Below the pieces are notes generated by a model. That model was not told where the DNA came from, searched no databases, and worked only from the letters and a program-made list of their open reading frames with translations. A stretch of 22,966 nucleotides of DNA from Beroe ovata (taxonomy: Eukaryota > Ctenophora > Nuda > Beroida > Beroidae). The stretch covers positions 132,679 to 155,644 of the forward strand of contig CAMPET010000026.1 in assembly GCA_946803715.1 (NCBI GenBank), given 5' to 3'. Made by a program: the position numbers and the translations under genes. Position 1 is the first letter of the stretch, and each line of letters starts with the position of its first letter. Of the stretch, positions 8,619 to 19,600 are shown in pieces.

Positions 8619-10728
8619 ATGGCTTGCCCGGATAGTGTGATGAAGTGGTGTAGGAATCACTATCGCACTGCCGCATTTTCCCTCCTCGTCTGTCTCCTCT
8701 TTTTCCACATGTCATCGAGGTATTACTTTTATACATATAACTATAAGTGATCTGTGAAGTACCAAGCATGTCCAATATCATCACAAACTATACAACTCGT
8801 TACTCGAGCACCCTTCAACTTCAGAACATCATAATATGCCAATGTCACAGCTTTTTCCATATAATTCCCTTCTTTTTGTATTTCTGCGTTTGTGTGATCC
8901 TTTGTAAGTGATCACAGCCGGGACACTGTTTATACTACAACAACATTTCTCCGCTATTTCTATACCTCAGTACTGGAGTCTCGCTGGCGATGCTCTGTGG
9001 AATGGACAACTGCACTACAGCACGTGGCTCCAACGAGACGAACAGGAGTAGTCATGGGAACAACACGGTGCAAAAAGTACCGGAAACCACATCACAGTCG
9101 ACCACCAGGCTGGGTTCAACCACAACGAGCTACTGTTTCTCACATCACACTAAGGCTGCCCTGCTGGGGGCATATTTCTACGGACACCTTGCTCAATTCC
9201 CCTTCATAACACTGGCACATCGTACCAGTCACACAGCTGTTGCCAGAGTCGTGGTCCTCATCTCTGGAGTTCTACAGCTCGTGTTCCCCTTGAGTATGGA
9301 GATCTCACCCTACCTCAATGTCGGACTACAGGGGTTCAGGGGGGCTATCGTCGGTGTCATACTGCCCTACATCATGGACTTTGCCCGAGTATGGGGAGTC
9401 TCAGACTCAGAGACCAAGAGCTATATCTCGGTAATTGGGGCAACCATTATACTTGGTGCCAGTTTCGGACCAGCCATTGCCGGGGTGCTAGGCAGTCGCC
9501 TAGGATGGGAGTTCTACTTCTATGTGAGTGGATGCTCCTACCTTTTTCTCCTCGTGTTGATGCTCATATTCATACCCAGTTCACCCTCGGATGCTTTTCT
9601 GATGAGTGAAGAAGAGAAGAAAGCTCTGCGGACAGGTGATGAAAACAACACCTATTATGGAAGAGCATCTAGTGCGAAGAGTGAAGATGTGAGTGATGAT
9701 AAAGTGATGAGGTTGATGTCAAATGATGATCATAAACTTGAAGATGGTTCCCCAGGTCCGATTCACCGGAATGAAATATCATCAGCCATTGAAGAAGACG
9801 AAGATAACATCTCAGCTTTGTGTTCTGCAGACACTAACTTTGAAACTGGAGGATATAACCAGCCTGGGAAGGAGATCAATGGTGATGCCATTGTTGATGA
9901 AACTTTTGGAGCAAGGACTGGGGAAATAAAAAAAGTACGATTCTGGAAAATCTTCCTTCGGACCTATCCATATGCGTTCTGCGTGTATGCATTTTGCAGC
10001 AGTTTCACCTACTACACCAGTATCATTACAGCTCCATTTTACCTGAGAGAAGTCCTCGGGGTGTCGATAGATATCATATCACTCTGGAGTACTGTCATGG
10101 GGGTTATAGGTTGGTACTCGCAATAGAAAAATGTGTTATTGCACATCACGAACAAATACCACTCACTATCATTTCATATAGTTGTCATAGTTACACAAAA
10201 TTTAAGATCACAGCTATTGAACCAGTCAATTTATAATCCACAGGAGCTGTTGGTACCCTGGTTTTTTCCTTGATTTTCCAAAAGTTAGACAAGCGGTTAC
10301 CATGGTTACAATGTCGCATGGTCTTTTGTCTTATTCCACCTCTTATAATCACTGGTGGCAACGCTATTGTGCCCCTGTTCAACAAAATGGGAGTGGCTCT
10401 CACAGTTCTCCTATTGGATAGTTTGGCTAGGAGCACCGCGTTCAGTGGTTCTATCTACACAATCAACTATGAACTTGACCCAGTTAATGCACCACTTGTC
10501 CTGGGTTTGTTCAACACATTCGGTCAACTCTCAGGGTTCATCAACCCTCTCATAATGACAGAGTTGACTGGATCGTTGGACAAGGATGGTACTAATTACA
10601 CCGAGCTTTTCAAGGCAAAATGGGACATATTCTTCTTCATAAACGCAGGCCTCGAATTTGTAGCGATTGTTGCCATATTGACATCAGTATGCTTGCGTAG
10701 GAAAGAGTGGAAGAAATCGGAAAAATGA
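8619..10728 (+). CDS. SLC17-like major facilitator transporter (organic anion / phosphate type), three exons
   Basis: The exons are 8619-8719, 8971-10109 and 10244-10728 (TGA), giving 574 residues. Introns are gtatta...cctcag (phase 2) and gttggt...ccacag (phase 1). ATG 8619 is the first Met after an in-frame TAA at 8589. TM1 spans the first splice junction (about residues 17-44). A luminal/extracellular loop follows with four N-glycosylation sequons (N47, N55, N58, N64), typical of SLC17. Then come LLGAYFYGHLAQFPF, GFRGAIVGVILPYIMDFA, FGPAIAGVLGSRLGWEFYFYVSG and SEEEKKAL, matching SLC17 order. The central loop (about residues 246-365) is unusually long, acidic and serine-rich. The C-terminal half has AFCSSFTYYTSIITAPFYLREVLG and FNTFGQLSGFINPLI. 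SLC17 members move organic anions, phosphate, sialate or glutamate. This one is divergent and its substrate cannot be read from sequence. It lies ~0.5 kb upstream of the ACV synthetase on the same strand, so it may carry a beta-lactam or precursor, but that is inference. Confidence 0.85.
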
Positions 10729-11238
10729 GACTTCTAGGAAACATGATAAACAAATTGAAAGAGACGGAAATTTTAAAGATTTTCATCTTGGATTGATTAA
10801 TTCGTTGATTTAAAAACTTCATAGCTACTGCTAGCAGTAACGCAGAAATCCAATTTTGGAAATAAATGTTTCTGGTGTCAGGGTCGTACTCTGTGAATTT
10901 TATATTTATAGTTTTCGTTATGAATTGATCCTGCCTCAGTCGTTAGATCATCATATTATCTGTGAATTTATTTGCGTAAGAATACTATAGTTGTGTTGCA
11001 TAATCTGTAAAATTTTAACTTTTACAAGCAGGTGTTACTCGAAATTCCCCATACCTGTACAATGTACATATTGTAAGTGCAATTAGGTCCCACGGCCCAC
11101 AGTGCAGGTTATTATATCCGAGTAACAGTGCGTCATGGTAGTTCGGAGTTTAATCCTTGACAGTGATATATTTGAGGCACAGTTTACCGACTGACATTTT
11201 TTAATTTACACTTCTTGCAGGATGTCATCATAATCAAT
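10729..11238 (+). other. Intergenic region and probable 5' leader of the ACV synthetase gene, with leader intron
   Basis: After the transporter 3' UTR, a donor gtaagt at 11073 and a strong acceptor (ttacacttcttgcag, ending 11220) define a probable 148 bp intron in the 5' leader. Splicing would place the first exon end (...acatatt) next to gatgtcatc, 18 nt before the start ATG at 11239. The spliced leader would contain a short upstream reading frame of seven codons starting at the ATG at 11062. The transcription start and promoter cannot be located from sequence. Confidence 0.5.
10861..10866 (+). terminator. Polyadenylation signal AATAAA of the SLC17-like gene
   Basis: A canonical AATAAA lies 133 nt after the transporter stop codon, a normal 3' UTR length. 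It suggests the transporter mRNA ends before the ACV synthetase, so the two are separate transcripts. Confidence 0.6.
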
Positions 11239-13668
11239 ATGTCTGAAGAAGTGGTAAAGCATCATGACAACACTACTAGATGTGACTTATCCCCGTACCA
11301 GAAACCCTCACGCGATCTGTTGCAGGTCGGTCATACCAGAGTATTCCAGACCATTTCAACTGGAGTTCATCTTGGGAATATAATCGCTTCGGATGTCACT
11401 AAGATTATGGAAGTTATTTGGCACAGGGTTCTTTGTATTTTCGGATCTTCTGACAACACAACTCTATTGGTAGAAAACCAAGATGGAACAGCATCTTGGC
11501 ACTATCTGGATCACCGACAAATCCTTGACCTTGATATTGAAGCTGCTTCAAGGAAGCTCGGGATAACAAGTCAATGTGAGAATGCTGATGCTATTTACAG
11601 GTGTCATGAAGTGATGAGTTCTGATGCCACAGAGGGTCACTCTCTACAATTTTTCTTTAAAGAGGCTCCAACCAAAGAAATTGGCATCTCGTTTGACAGT
11701 GAGGCTTACAATGAAGAGTCTCTCATGAGTTTACTGGAGGTAGCAGCTCATTTGCTGACACAAGTTGACTCCAATCCCTCACTGCCGTTAAGAGAGCTGA
11801 ATATCGTGCCTCCCACCCAAATTGCAATGATGGAGTCATGGAACAAAACAGATGGAGAATTTCCTGATAAGTTACGGTTAGAGCATCTCTTTGAGCTAGC
11901 AGTGGCCGGTTCTGCTGATGATAAGATAGCCGTGAAGCATGGTTTGCAGACCCTCACCTACCATGAGCTTAACAACACAGCTAATCAGGTGGCAAGGTGT
12001 CTGAGGGGACAGTTCTGCGTAACACCCGGTCAATTGGTTGGACTGCTGGTAGACAAGAACGAACACTGTATAATCTTGCTCCTTGCTTTATGGAAATGTG
12101 GAGCGGCTGCTGTGGCTATCGATCCTGCATATCCAGACAAAAGAGCGAAGTTTTCAATTACCGATACTGGCCTGTGTCTTATCCTCACAGCTGCGGCTTA
12201 TGTTCATCGTATGCAGGATATTAGCCAGGAACTGGACCAGAAACTAGAGATTATTTCTCTGGATGATATTTACGGAGCATCCTCAAAACTACTGTCAGAT
12301 AACTGCAACAATGAGTTGTCCAATACTGACCTTGCTTACATTTCTTACACTTCCGGAACCACTGGCACACCGAAAGGGATCAAGAAGAAACACGTCAGTC
12401 TGGTAAACAGTATTACCGACCTGTCGGAGAAGTATGAAGTAAGGATGAGTCAAGAAGAGAATATAGTACTTTTCTCCACTTATGTGTTTGAGCCCTTTTA
12501 TAGACAGATGCTGATGGCACTAATCAATGGGCACTGTCTGCACATAGTTGACGATGGGCTGAAGCTAGATGCTATCAGGTTCTCCCAGTTCTTGGAAGAG
12601 GAGAGGATCACATATCTGAATGGAACTCCGTCAATCTTACAAGAATATGACTATTCAAAATGTCATCAACTGAAACGCCTCATCCTTGTTGGTGAACAGC
12701 TAACCACTATACGATATGAAACCCTAAGAGAAAAGTTTTCAGGTAAAATAATCTGTGAGTATGGCTTCACTGAGTCTGCCTTCGTAACTCTTCTCAAACA
12801 TTTCAGAACTGAGGACAAGAGGGAAGACACGAGTCTTGGAAAACCTGTGAGAAACGTGAAGTGCTACATACTTGATGAAAATCTCAGCCCACTTCCCCTG
12901 GGAGTCATAGGAACACTATTTGTAGGGGGAGCTGGTGTGTCGTCAGGTTATTTGAACAGGGAATCCCTCACAATGGAGAGGTTTCTACCCAACCCATACC
13001 AGACTGAACAGGATACTGAGATGAGCATGAACAGCTTGCTGTATAACACTGGGGATCTTGTCAGCTACACTAGGCACGGTGAAATACGTTTCCACGGGAG
13101 GAGTGATTTCCAGATCAAGTTGCGAGGTATCAGGATAGAGCCCGGTGAAATCGAGACTGTCCTGTCCTCCCATTGCATGGTCGAACGATGTGTTGTTTTA
13201 GTCAGAGGGAATGGATCCGATGATGAAGCAGCTAGGGTACTCATAGCATTCTGCACTGCAAAAAACAGCATGATATTGAATTTGAAGGAAACAGACCTGA
13301 TAAGCTTTTTAGAGGACTCTCTACCTCGATACATGGTGCCAAGTAGAATCGTCCAGGTCAATAGGATACCTGTCAATGTAAATGGCAAGGTTGACATGAA
13401 AGCTCTTCCAGACATTCCACTTTTCACAAGAAATACTACAGTTGATATATCAGTATCTGAAATAGAAAGGGCATTTGCTGATATCTGGAGCAAAATCTTA
13501 GGAGTCCAGGCGAATTTGATTCCTCTGGATGCAGATTTCTTTATCCTTGGAGGCAATAGTATCAGATGTGTACAAGCCATCAGTCAGATTCATCAGCAGC
13601 TTGGTCTTCATTGTTCAGTTGATGATTTCTTCAGATTAAAGAAATTGAATCTTATTGTTCAGGAAATC
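11239..13668 (+). other. ACV synthetase module 1: N-terminal remnant, A1 (alpha-aminoadipate), T1
   Basis: Residues 1-212 resemble the C-terminal part of a condensation domain ending in the usual linker (LNIVPPTQIAMMESWN), a hallmark of ACV synthetases. A1 has TSGTTGTPKG (371-380), TGD and RGIRIEPGEIE. The ten specificity positions read E418 P419 R422 N461 I482 V484 E507 F515 V516 K717, i.e. EPRNIVEFVK, which as I recall is the published aminoadipate code of fungal ACV synthetases. The EPFYR stretch is characteristic. The carrier domain has GGNS with the phosphopantetheine Ser774, Asn replacing the more common Asp. L-aminoadipate is available in animals as a lysine breakdown product. Confidence 0.93.
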
Positions 13669-16600
13669 TTTAACAGAGAGGAGAGGCGGGATGAGTCTGA
13701 AATTAAGGTCAAAACTGACACAGATAGTATTCTGACAAAAGGATACTACTTGGCAAACAGTATGCAGCAAAGTATGGCTTATCAGAGTATGAAGGGAGAA
13801 TCCAGTAACGGAGTTTACACGATGCAATCACTTCATGAGGTATCTGCTGACATAGAACCGAACTTGTTCAAACAAGCATGGGTTCTTGCACAGCAGAGAT
13901 TTTCGACGCTCAGATCGAAATTTCAGCTGGGTGAAGTATCATACTACATGGTTATTGATGAAATATCTTCCCTCACATATCATCACCATGACTTATCAAC
14001 TGACAGTGACTTTGAGCAATATGTCCAAGAGCTGATTGCGAAGGACAGAAAACAACCATATGATATTTCTCAAAGTGGTCTCTTTAGGGTGCACCTTATT
14101 TCTGTTTCAGAGCACAAAAGCATCATCCTTTTTAGCTGTCATCATATCATTCTAGATGGATGGAGTTTACCAAAAATGTTTGAATTCATTTTTGATTCAT
14201 ATCTAAAGTTACTCAACAGACAGAATGCAGTTTACCTCGTAGACTCCTCTTATCAAGAAGCTCTCCTTTTCTTGGAAAGCAGAGTCATGAACGATCTGAA
14301 GGAAGACACGCAATTTTGGTCCACAGAGCTTGATAAGCTTCAAGATCGATGTCAGTTAGCTGGTCTTCTACTTCCTGATAAGAAGAAAATCCAGTTGTCC
14401 ACATACAATAAGGTTGAAACACAAGCAGAAGATGAGATATGCATTTCATCCTCCGCAAATTTACATAGATATTGCCGTGACCACGGCTTCACCTTGAATT
14501 CAGTGCTCCAGTTTGTATGGCATCAAGTGTTGGCTGCCTATGGTAACGCTAAGCAAACTGTGGTAGGAACAACATTCTCTGGCAGGAACATTCCCGTCAA
14601 TGGAATTCAAGATACAGTCGGAATGATGATCAATACTCTTCCTGTCATAGTAGAGCATGACCATATGGGTTCTCAGTCTGTTATTTCAGCAATTGCTAAG
14701 ATTCAGGATACTATTAACGCAGTTAATCAGAGAGCTCATTGCTGGATAGCAAAGCTCCCCACTCACAACTTCAAACATGAACTCTTCGACAGTCTATTCA
14801 TATTTGATGTCTACCCTTGCAATACAGTTTCTTACCATAAAGACTCTTTCATTGTGAAAAAGGTGTTCAACTATGATAAATTAGATTTTCCACTGGTAGC
14901 TGTTGCTACTGGAGAAGAATGGGTGAAGTTCAAACTGATGTACGCTGAAGAGATCTTTGACCCAGTTTGCATGAGAAACATATTAGAACTTGTTGATTTT
15001 CTTGTCACTCAGATAGTGCTGAAAGAGTCAATTGAGGTAGATGCTTTGGATCTGGTTACTCCTGCTCAAAAACAACTCATCAATGAGTTTAACAGAACTG
15101 ATGTAGAATATCCACTCAATCTTTGTCTTCATGAAATATTTGAAATGGAAGTGGAGAGAGTAGCAGAAAAAAAGGCTGTTATCTACGGGGAAATATCACT
15201 AACATACAGAGAGCTGAACAATTTGGCAAATCGTCTGGCTTTTGTCTTAAAAAGAGATCATGACTTGAGTTTAGGGGACAAGGTGGCTCTCTTTCAAGAG
15301 AAGAGTGAGCTTCTTATTGCATCAATTTTAGCTATTTGGAAATGTGGTGCAGCCTTTGTTCCTATTGGAGTGGACTACCCAGAAGAAAGAGTTGAATATA
15401 TCATCCAGGATAGCTGCTCAAAGATAATACTCACTCGTTCCAAAGAGAAGAAACGGTTGTCATATTTGAATACTAAAAGCTCTTGTCAGATTCTGGATGT
15501 TCAAGAGATTCCATTTCAAGAATTTGACGGACATATTGATAATCAGCATTGTCAAATGTCTTCGGATGATCTAGCATACATCATATACACATCAGGCACG
15601 ACAGGCAAACCTAAGGGGGTGATGGTACAACACAGAGGAGTTGCAAACTTGAAGTTTGCCATGGAAGACTTGTTTGAACTTAAAAAGGGCACCGAGGTAA
15701 TCCTATCGTTCTCCAACTATATCTTTGATCACTTTGTTGAACAGATGAATGATGCTATCCTGACTGGACAGACTCTCCTCATTTTAGATGACAACTTAAG
15801 ATACGATAAGAAGGGGCTGCATGATTATATGAGGAAGAATAAAGTAACATATCTCTCTGGAACGCCTACAGTTGTGTCACAGTACAACATTTCTAATTTA
15901 CCCCATCTTAAGAGAGTTGATGTTGTAGGAGAGGACCTAAAAGAAGAAACATTTAACAAACTCAGATCCCAGTTTTCTGGACTTATTATTAATGGTTATG
16001 GGCCCACAGAAATATCAATAACAAGTCACAAGCGGCTTTATTACATGGGAGATCATAGAACAGATAAGAGTATTGGTCACCAGATTTCGAATAGCAAGAC
16101 CTACATTGTTAGCTACCGCAATCAGCTGTTACCAATAGGAGCAGTGGGTGAGATGCTCATTGGAGGAGTTGGAGTGACTCAAGGATACCTAAATAACACC
16201 CAGCTTACACAAGAAAAGTTCATTCCGAATAAATTCACAGGAGATACTGAACATAGCAGAATGTATGCTACAGGAGACTTGGTGCGATGGTTGCCCAATG
16301 GGGAGATTGAATATTTGGGGAGAGTTGATCAACAAGTGAAGATAAGAGGTATAAGAATTGAGATGGCAGAGATCGAGTCAGTGATTGAATTGCATCCATC
16401 AGTGGAACAAGCAGCGGTGAAACCTTATGGTTCATCCATGAAGGATCTTGCTGCATTTGTTTCTCTGAAATCTGATTGCGAAACTCTAAATGAGGAGGAT
16501 ATCAAACGTCACGTGTCTTCAAAAGTTCCATTTTCGTTGATACCATCACGGATAGTCTTTCTTGACGATCTGCCAATCACCCCAAGTGGAAAGCTTAACT

Positions 16601-19600
16601 ACAAAATGCTGCCAAAAATTGAAGAATTAAGAGAATCCCAGACGTTCATCCCAAAGAATGAAGTGGAAAACAAACTTGCTTCTCTCTGGATATCAGTCCT
16701 AACAATCGCACCCCATGCCCTCAGCTCAGATCTTAGCTTCTTCCAAGCTGGAGGTGACAGCTTGCTGATAGTTCATCTAATATCCTTGATTAGAGACGTT
16801 TTTCAAACGAGCCTCTCAGTTACTGACATCATGAACAACTCAACCATCCCTCAACAGGCTGTATTGATTATGGATAGGATAGAGAAGCAGTTATCAACCA
16901 TTGGAAAAGTTACACCAATTGATAAACCAGCTAGGGCCACACCAGAGCAACAAAATCTTTTATTTATCCACGAGAGAGATGAGAATTGCAATGCATACAA
17001 CATTCATCTGACATACCACTTGAATCCAGTAGTTGATATTAACTCACTCGACAAAGCACTGGAGCTGGTCATGGAACGACACTCAATCCTGAGAACTGTT
17101 TACCGGTTCAGTAATGAGGGCTTTATCCAGGATGTTTTGCCTGTTGGTGCAGTTAAGAACGTTCTCACATATGCATCTGCAAAATCAGCTGATGAGGTGG
17201 ATAGATTGTTAATCAGAGAAAGCAAACACGTATTTTCACTTGATTCAGACCCTCCCATGAGATCACTATTGATACGGAATGGAACAATATTGATTTTGAG
17301 TGTTGTAGTTCATCATATAGCATTTGATGGTCATTCTGCATCTTTGTTTGAGGAAGAGTTGCGAAATTTGTACTCTTTAGTCAATCAAGGGCTATCAAAA
17401 GAGCAAGATAACCCTGTTCCCAGTTTCAGCGATTTCTGTCATTCAGAAATCATGAAAAGTATCCGAGCTCCAGATGGAACTAACACAGCTTCCCCTCCAC
17501 CAACCATATTGAACCATTCGGTCAATTCACCTGAATCCTCTGACGGATGCAAGGTATCGTTTGGTCTGAACTCGGAATTTTTACCTACTTTGGAGACCAT
17601 TTCAAAGGAGAACAAGGTAACCTTGCACTGCCTCTTGACTGCTGCATTCTTCAAAACGTTACAGAACGTGACTGGTGAGAGTATGGTTTCATTCACTTCA
17701 CCATTCGGAACACGAACTATTGACTATGAGTTCACTATCGGATTCTTCGTTTCTATGAAGGAGATGTATCTGAACATGAATAATTACAGTGATTTTCCTG
17801 CTCTTCTCGAGTCAGTTAAGGATCAAATACATGCACACCTGAAGGAAGTGAATTCTCATGACGAGTCCAGAAAGCAAATATCAATTGTTTTTGCCACTCA
17901 GAATGAGAAAAACGAGCTTGATGCAGGTGATCTGTTCATCAGCCGATATGAACTGAAAAATGGCGAATTTACTCCAGCAAAGTTCGACATATACTTTGAA
18001 GTGATCACTGGGAATAAGTTCAGAGTGGACGTGACCTACAAGTCAAGCATCTATAAATCTGAGACCATGAAGGAGTTTGTTGATAACTTTTCTAATGTTC
18101 TGAGTTCACTTGTTGAAGAGAAATCCTTGAATCACCAAGAAAGCATGACACTTGAATCATGTTTCATTGCAACGGCTAGCCAGAACGAGAGGAGAATTGC
18201 TCTGATTCACGGTGATAACCAGCTTACCTACAAAGAACTTCTTATCAGGTCACTCCAACTGAGTAAGTGTCTTCGCAATAATTATCATGTTCAACCTGGG
18301 GATTTCGTTGGATTGTACTTTGAGAAGAATTTTGGGATGATAATCAGCATTATAGCTGTGTGGATGTTAGGAGCAGCTTATGTACCAATTGACATCGACC
18401 AACCAAGAGATAGAGTTAAGTTCCAAGTGTCTGAGGCTGACCCAAAAGTTGTACTATGCAACAAGAATAGTTTTGAAATCCTAGAAACTTTCTTACAGTG
18501 CCCAATTTTCTCTATTGAAGATGTTCAGCAGCAAATTATTAACAACTTTGCCACTAGCTGTAAAAGTGGATCTGCTGACAACATAGCATATCTTATGTAC
18601 ACCTCTGGCACAAGTGGTTGGCCGAAAGGTGTTCTGGTTTCGCAGAAAAATCTCTTGAGCTTCTTCAAGGCTATCACATACACTTACTTTCACCAGCTCC
18701 AGCTGAATTTTTCCACTGTGCTCTTTCTATCGAACTACTCATTCGATTTTTCAATTGAACAAATCATGTTGTCCTTGTTTAGAGGGGGCACCCTTGTTCT
18801 TCCTCTTGACAAGGGGCCAGTCGTATTTGACTCCGCCTTCTATGATTATGTCAACAGAACGGGAGTGGATTTCATGAGTGGCACTCCATCACATCTTACC
18901 CTCTGCCAACTTGATTCTGTCAAGAACCTGAAAGTTCTGCTGCTGGCGGGAGAGGGTGTTTCTGAAACTCACTTCAAAACATTCCGTAACTCATTCTCAG
19001 GGGTTATCATCCAAGCTTATGGTACAACAGAAACATCTGTTTATAACACTTACAAGATCTACAGAGACTTAGATGAATTCGAGGACTCCATTGGCAAACC
19101 CCTACCTAATTCAGCAGCGGTTGTCTTGGATGAAGCAATGAATGAAGTGTCAGAAGGTGAGCTCTGCATTTTGGGAGAATGTGTTACCAGAGGATATCTG
19201 AACAGACCAAGAGAGACATCAGATTCATTCATATATCACAACGGTTCCCTTGTCTATAGAACAGGAGATAGAGTGAAAATACTGAGTAATGGGGAGCTCC
19301 AATACCTGGAGAGGATAGACTCCCAGATGAGTGTGAATGGTATGAGGATAGAAAAGGGTGAAATAGAAAGTCATGTGTTGAGCTGGGACAAAATTACACA
19401 GGTTCATGTGATGCTTCATCCAAATTCTTCAAATTTGGTATGTTACTTCGTGAGTAGCAGCAAAGTTAAAAATTTCCATCTTCAAGCCTCCCTCAAAGAA
19501 AAGCTTCCAGAGAAAATGATCCCAAAGAGATTCATAGAGATTCCTGCCATGCCATTGACGAAAAATGGGAAAATCGACGAGAAAACTCTTCTGTTATACT

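Noticed and set aside
10110-10243. Continuation of the SLC17-like frame through 10126
   Set aside because: It stops after a few codons; removing 10110-10243 (gt...cag) restores transmembrane sequence in phase.
13065-13580. Minus-strand open frame of 171 codons inside the ACV synthetase
   Set aside because: It lies opposite the A1-T1 coding sequence and has no domain similarity; it is a shadow of the real frame.
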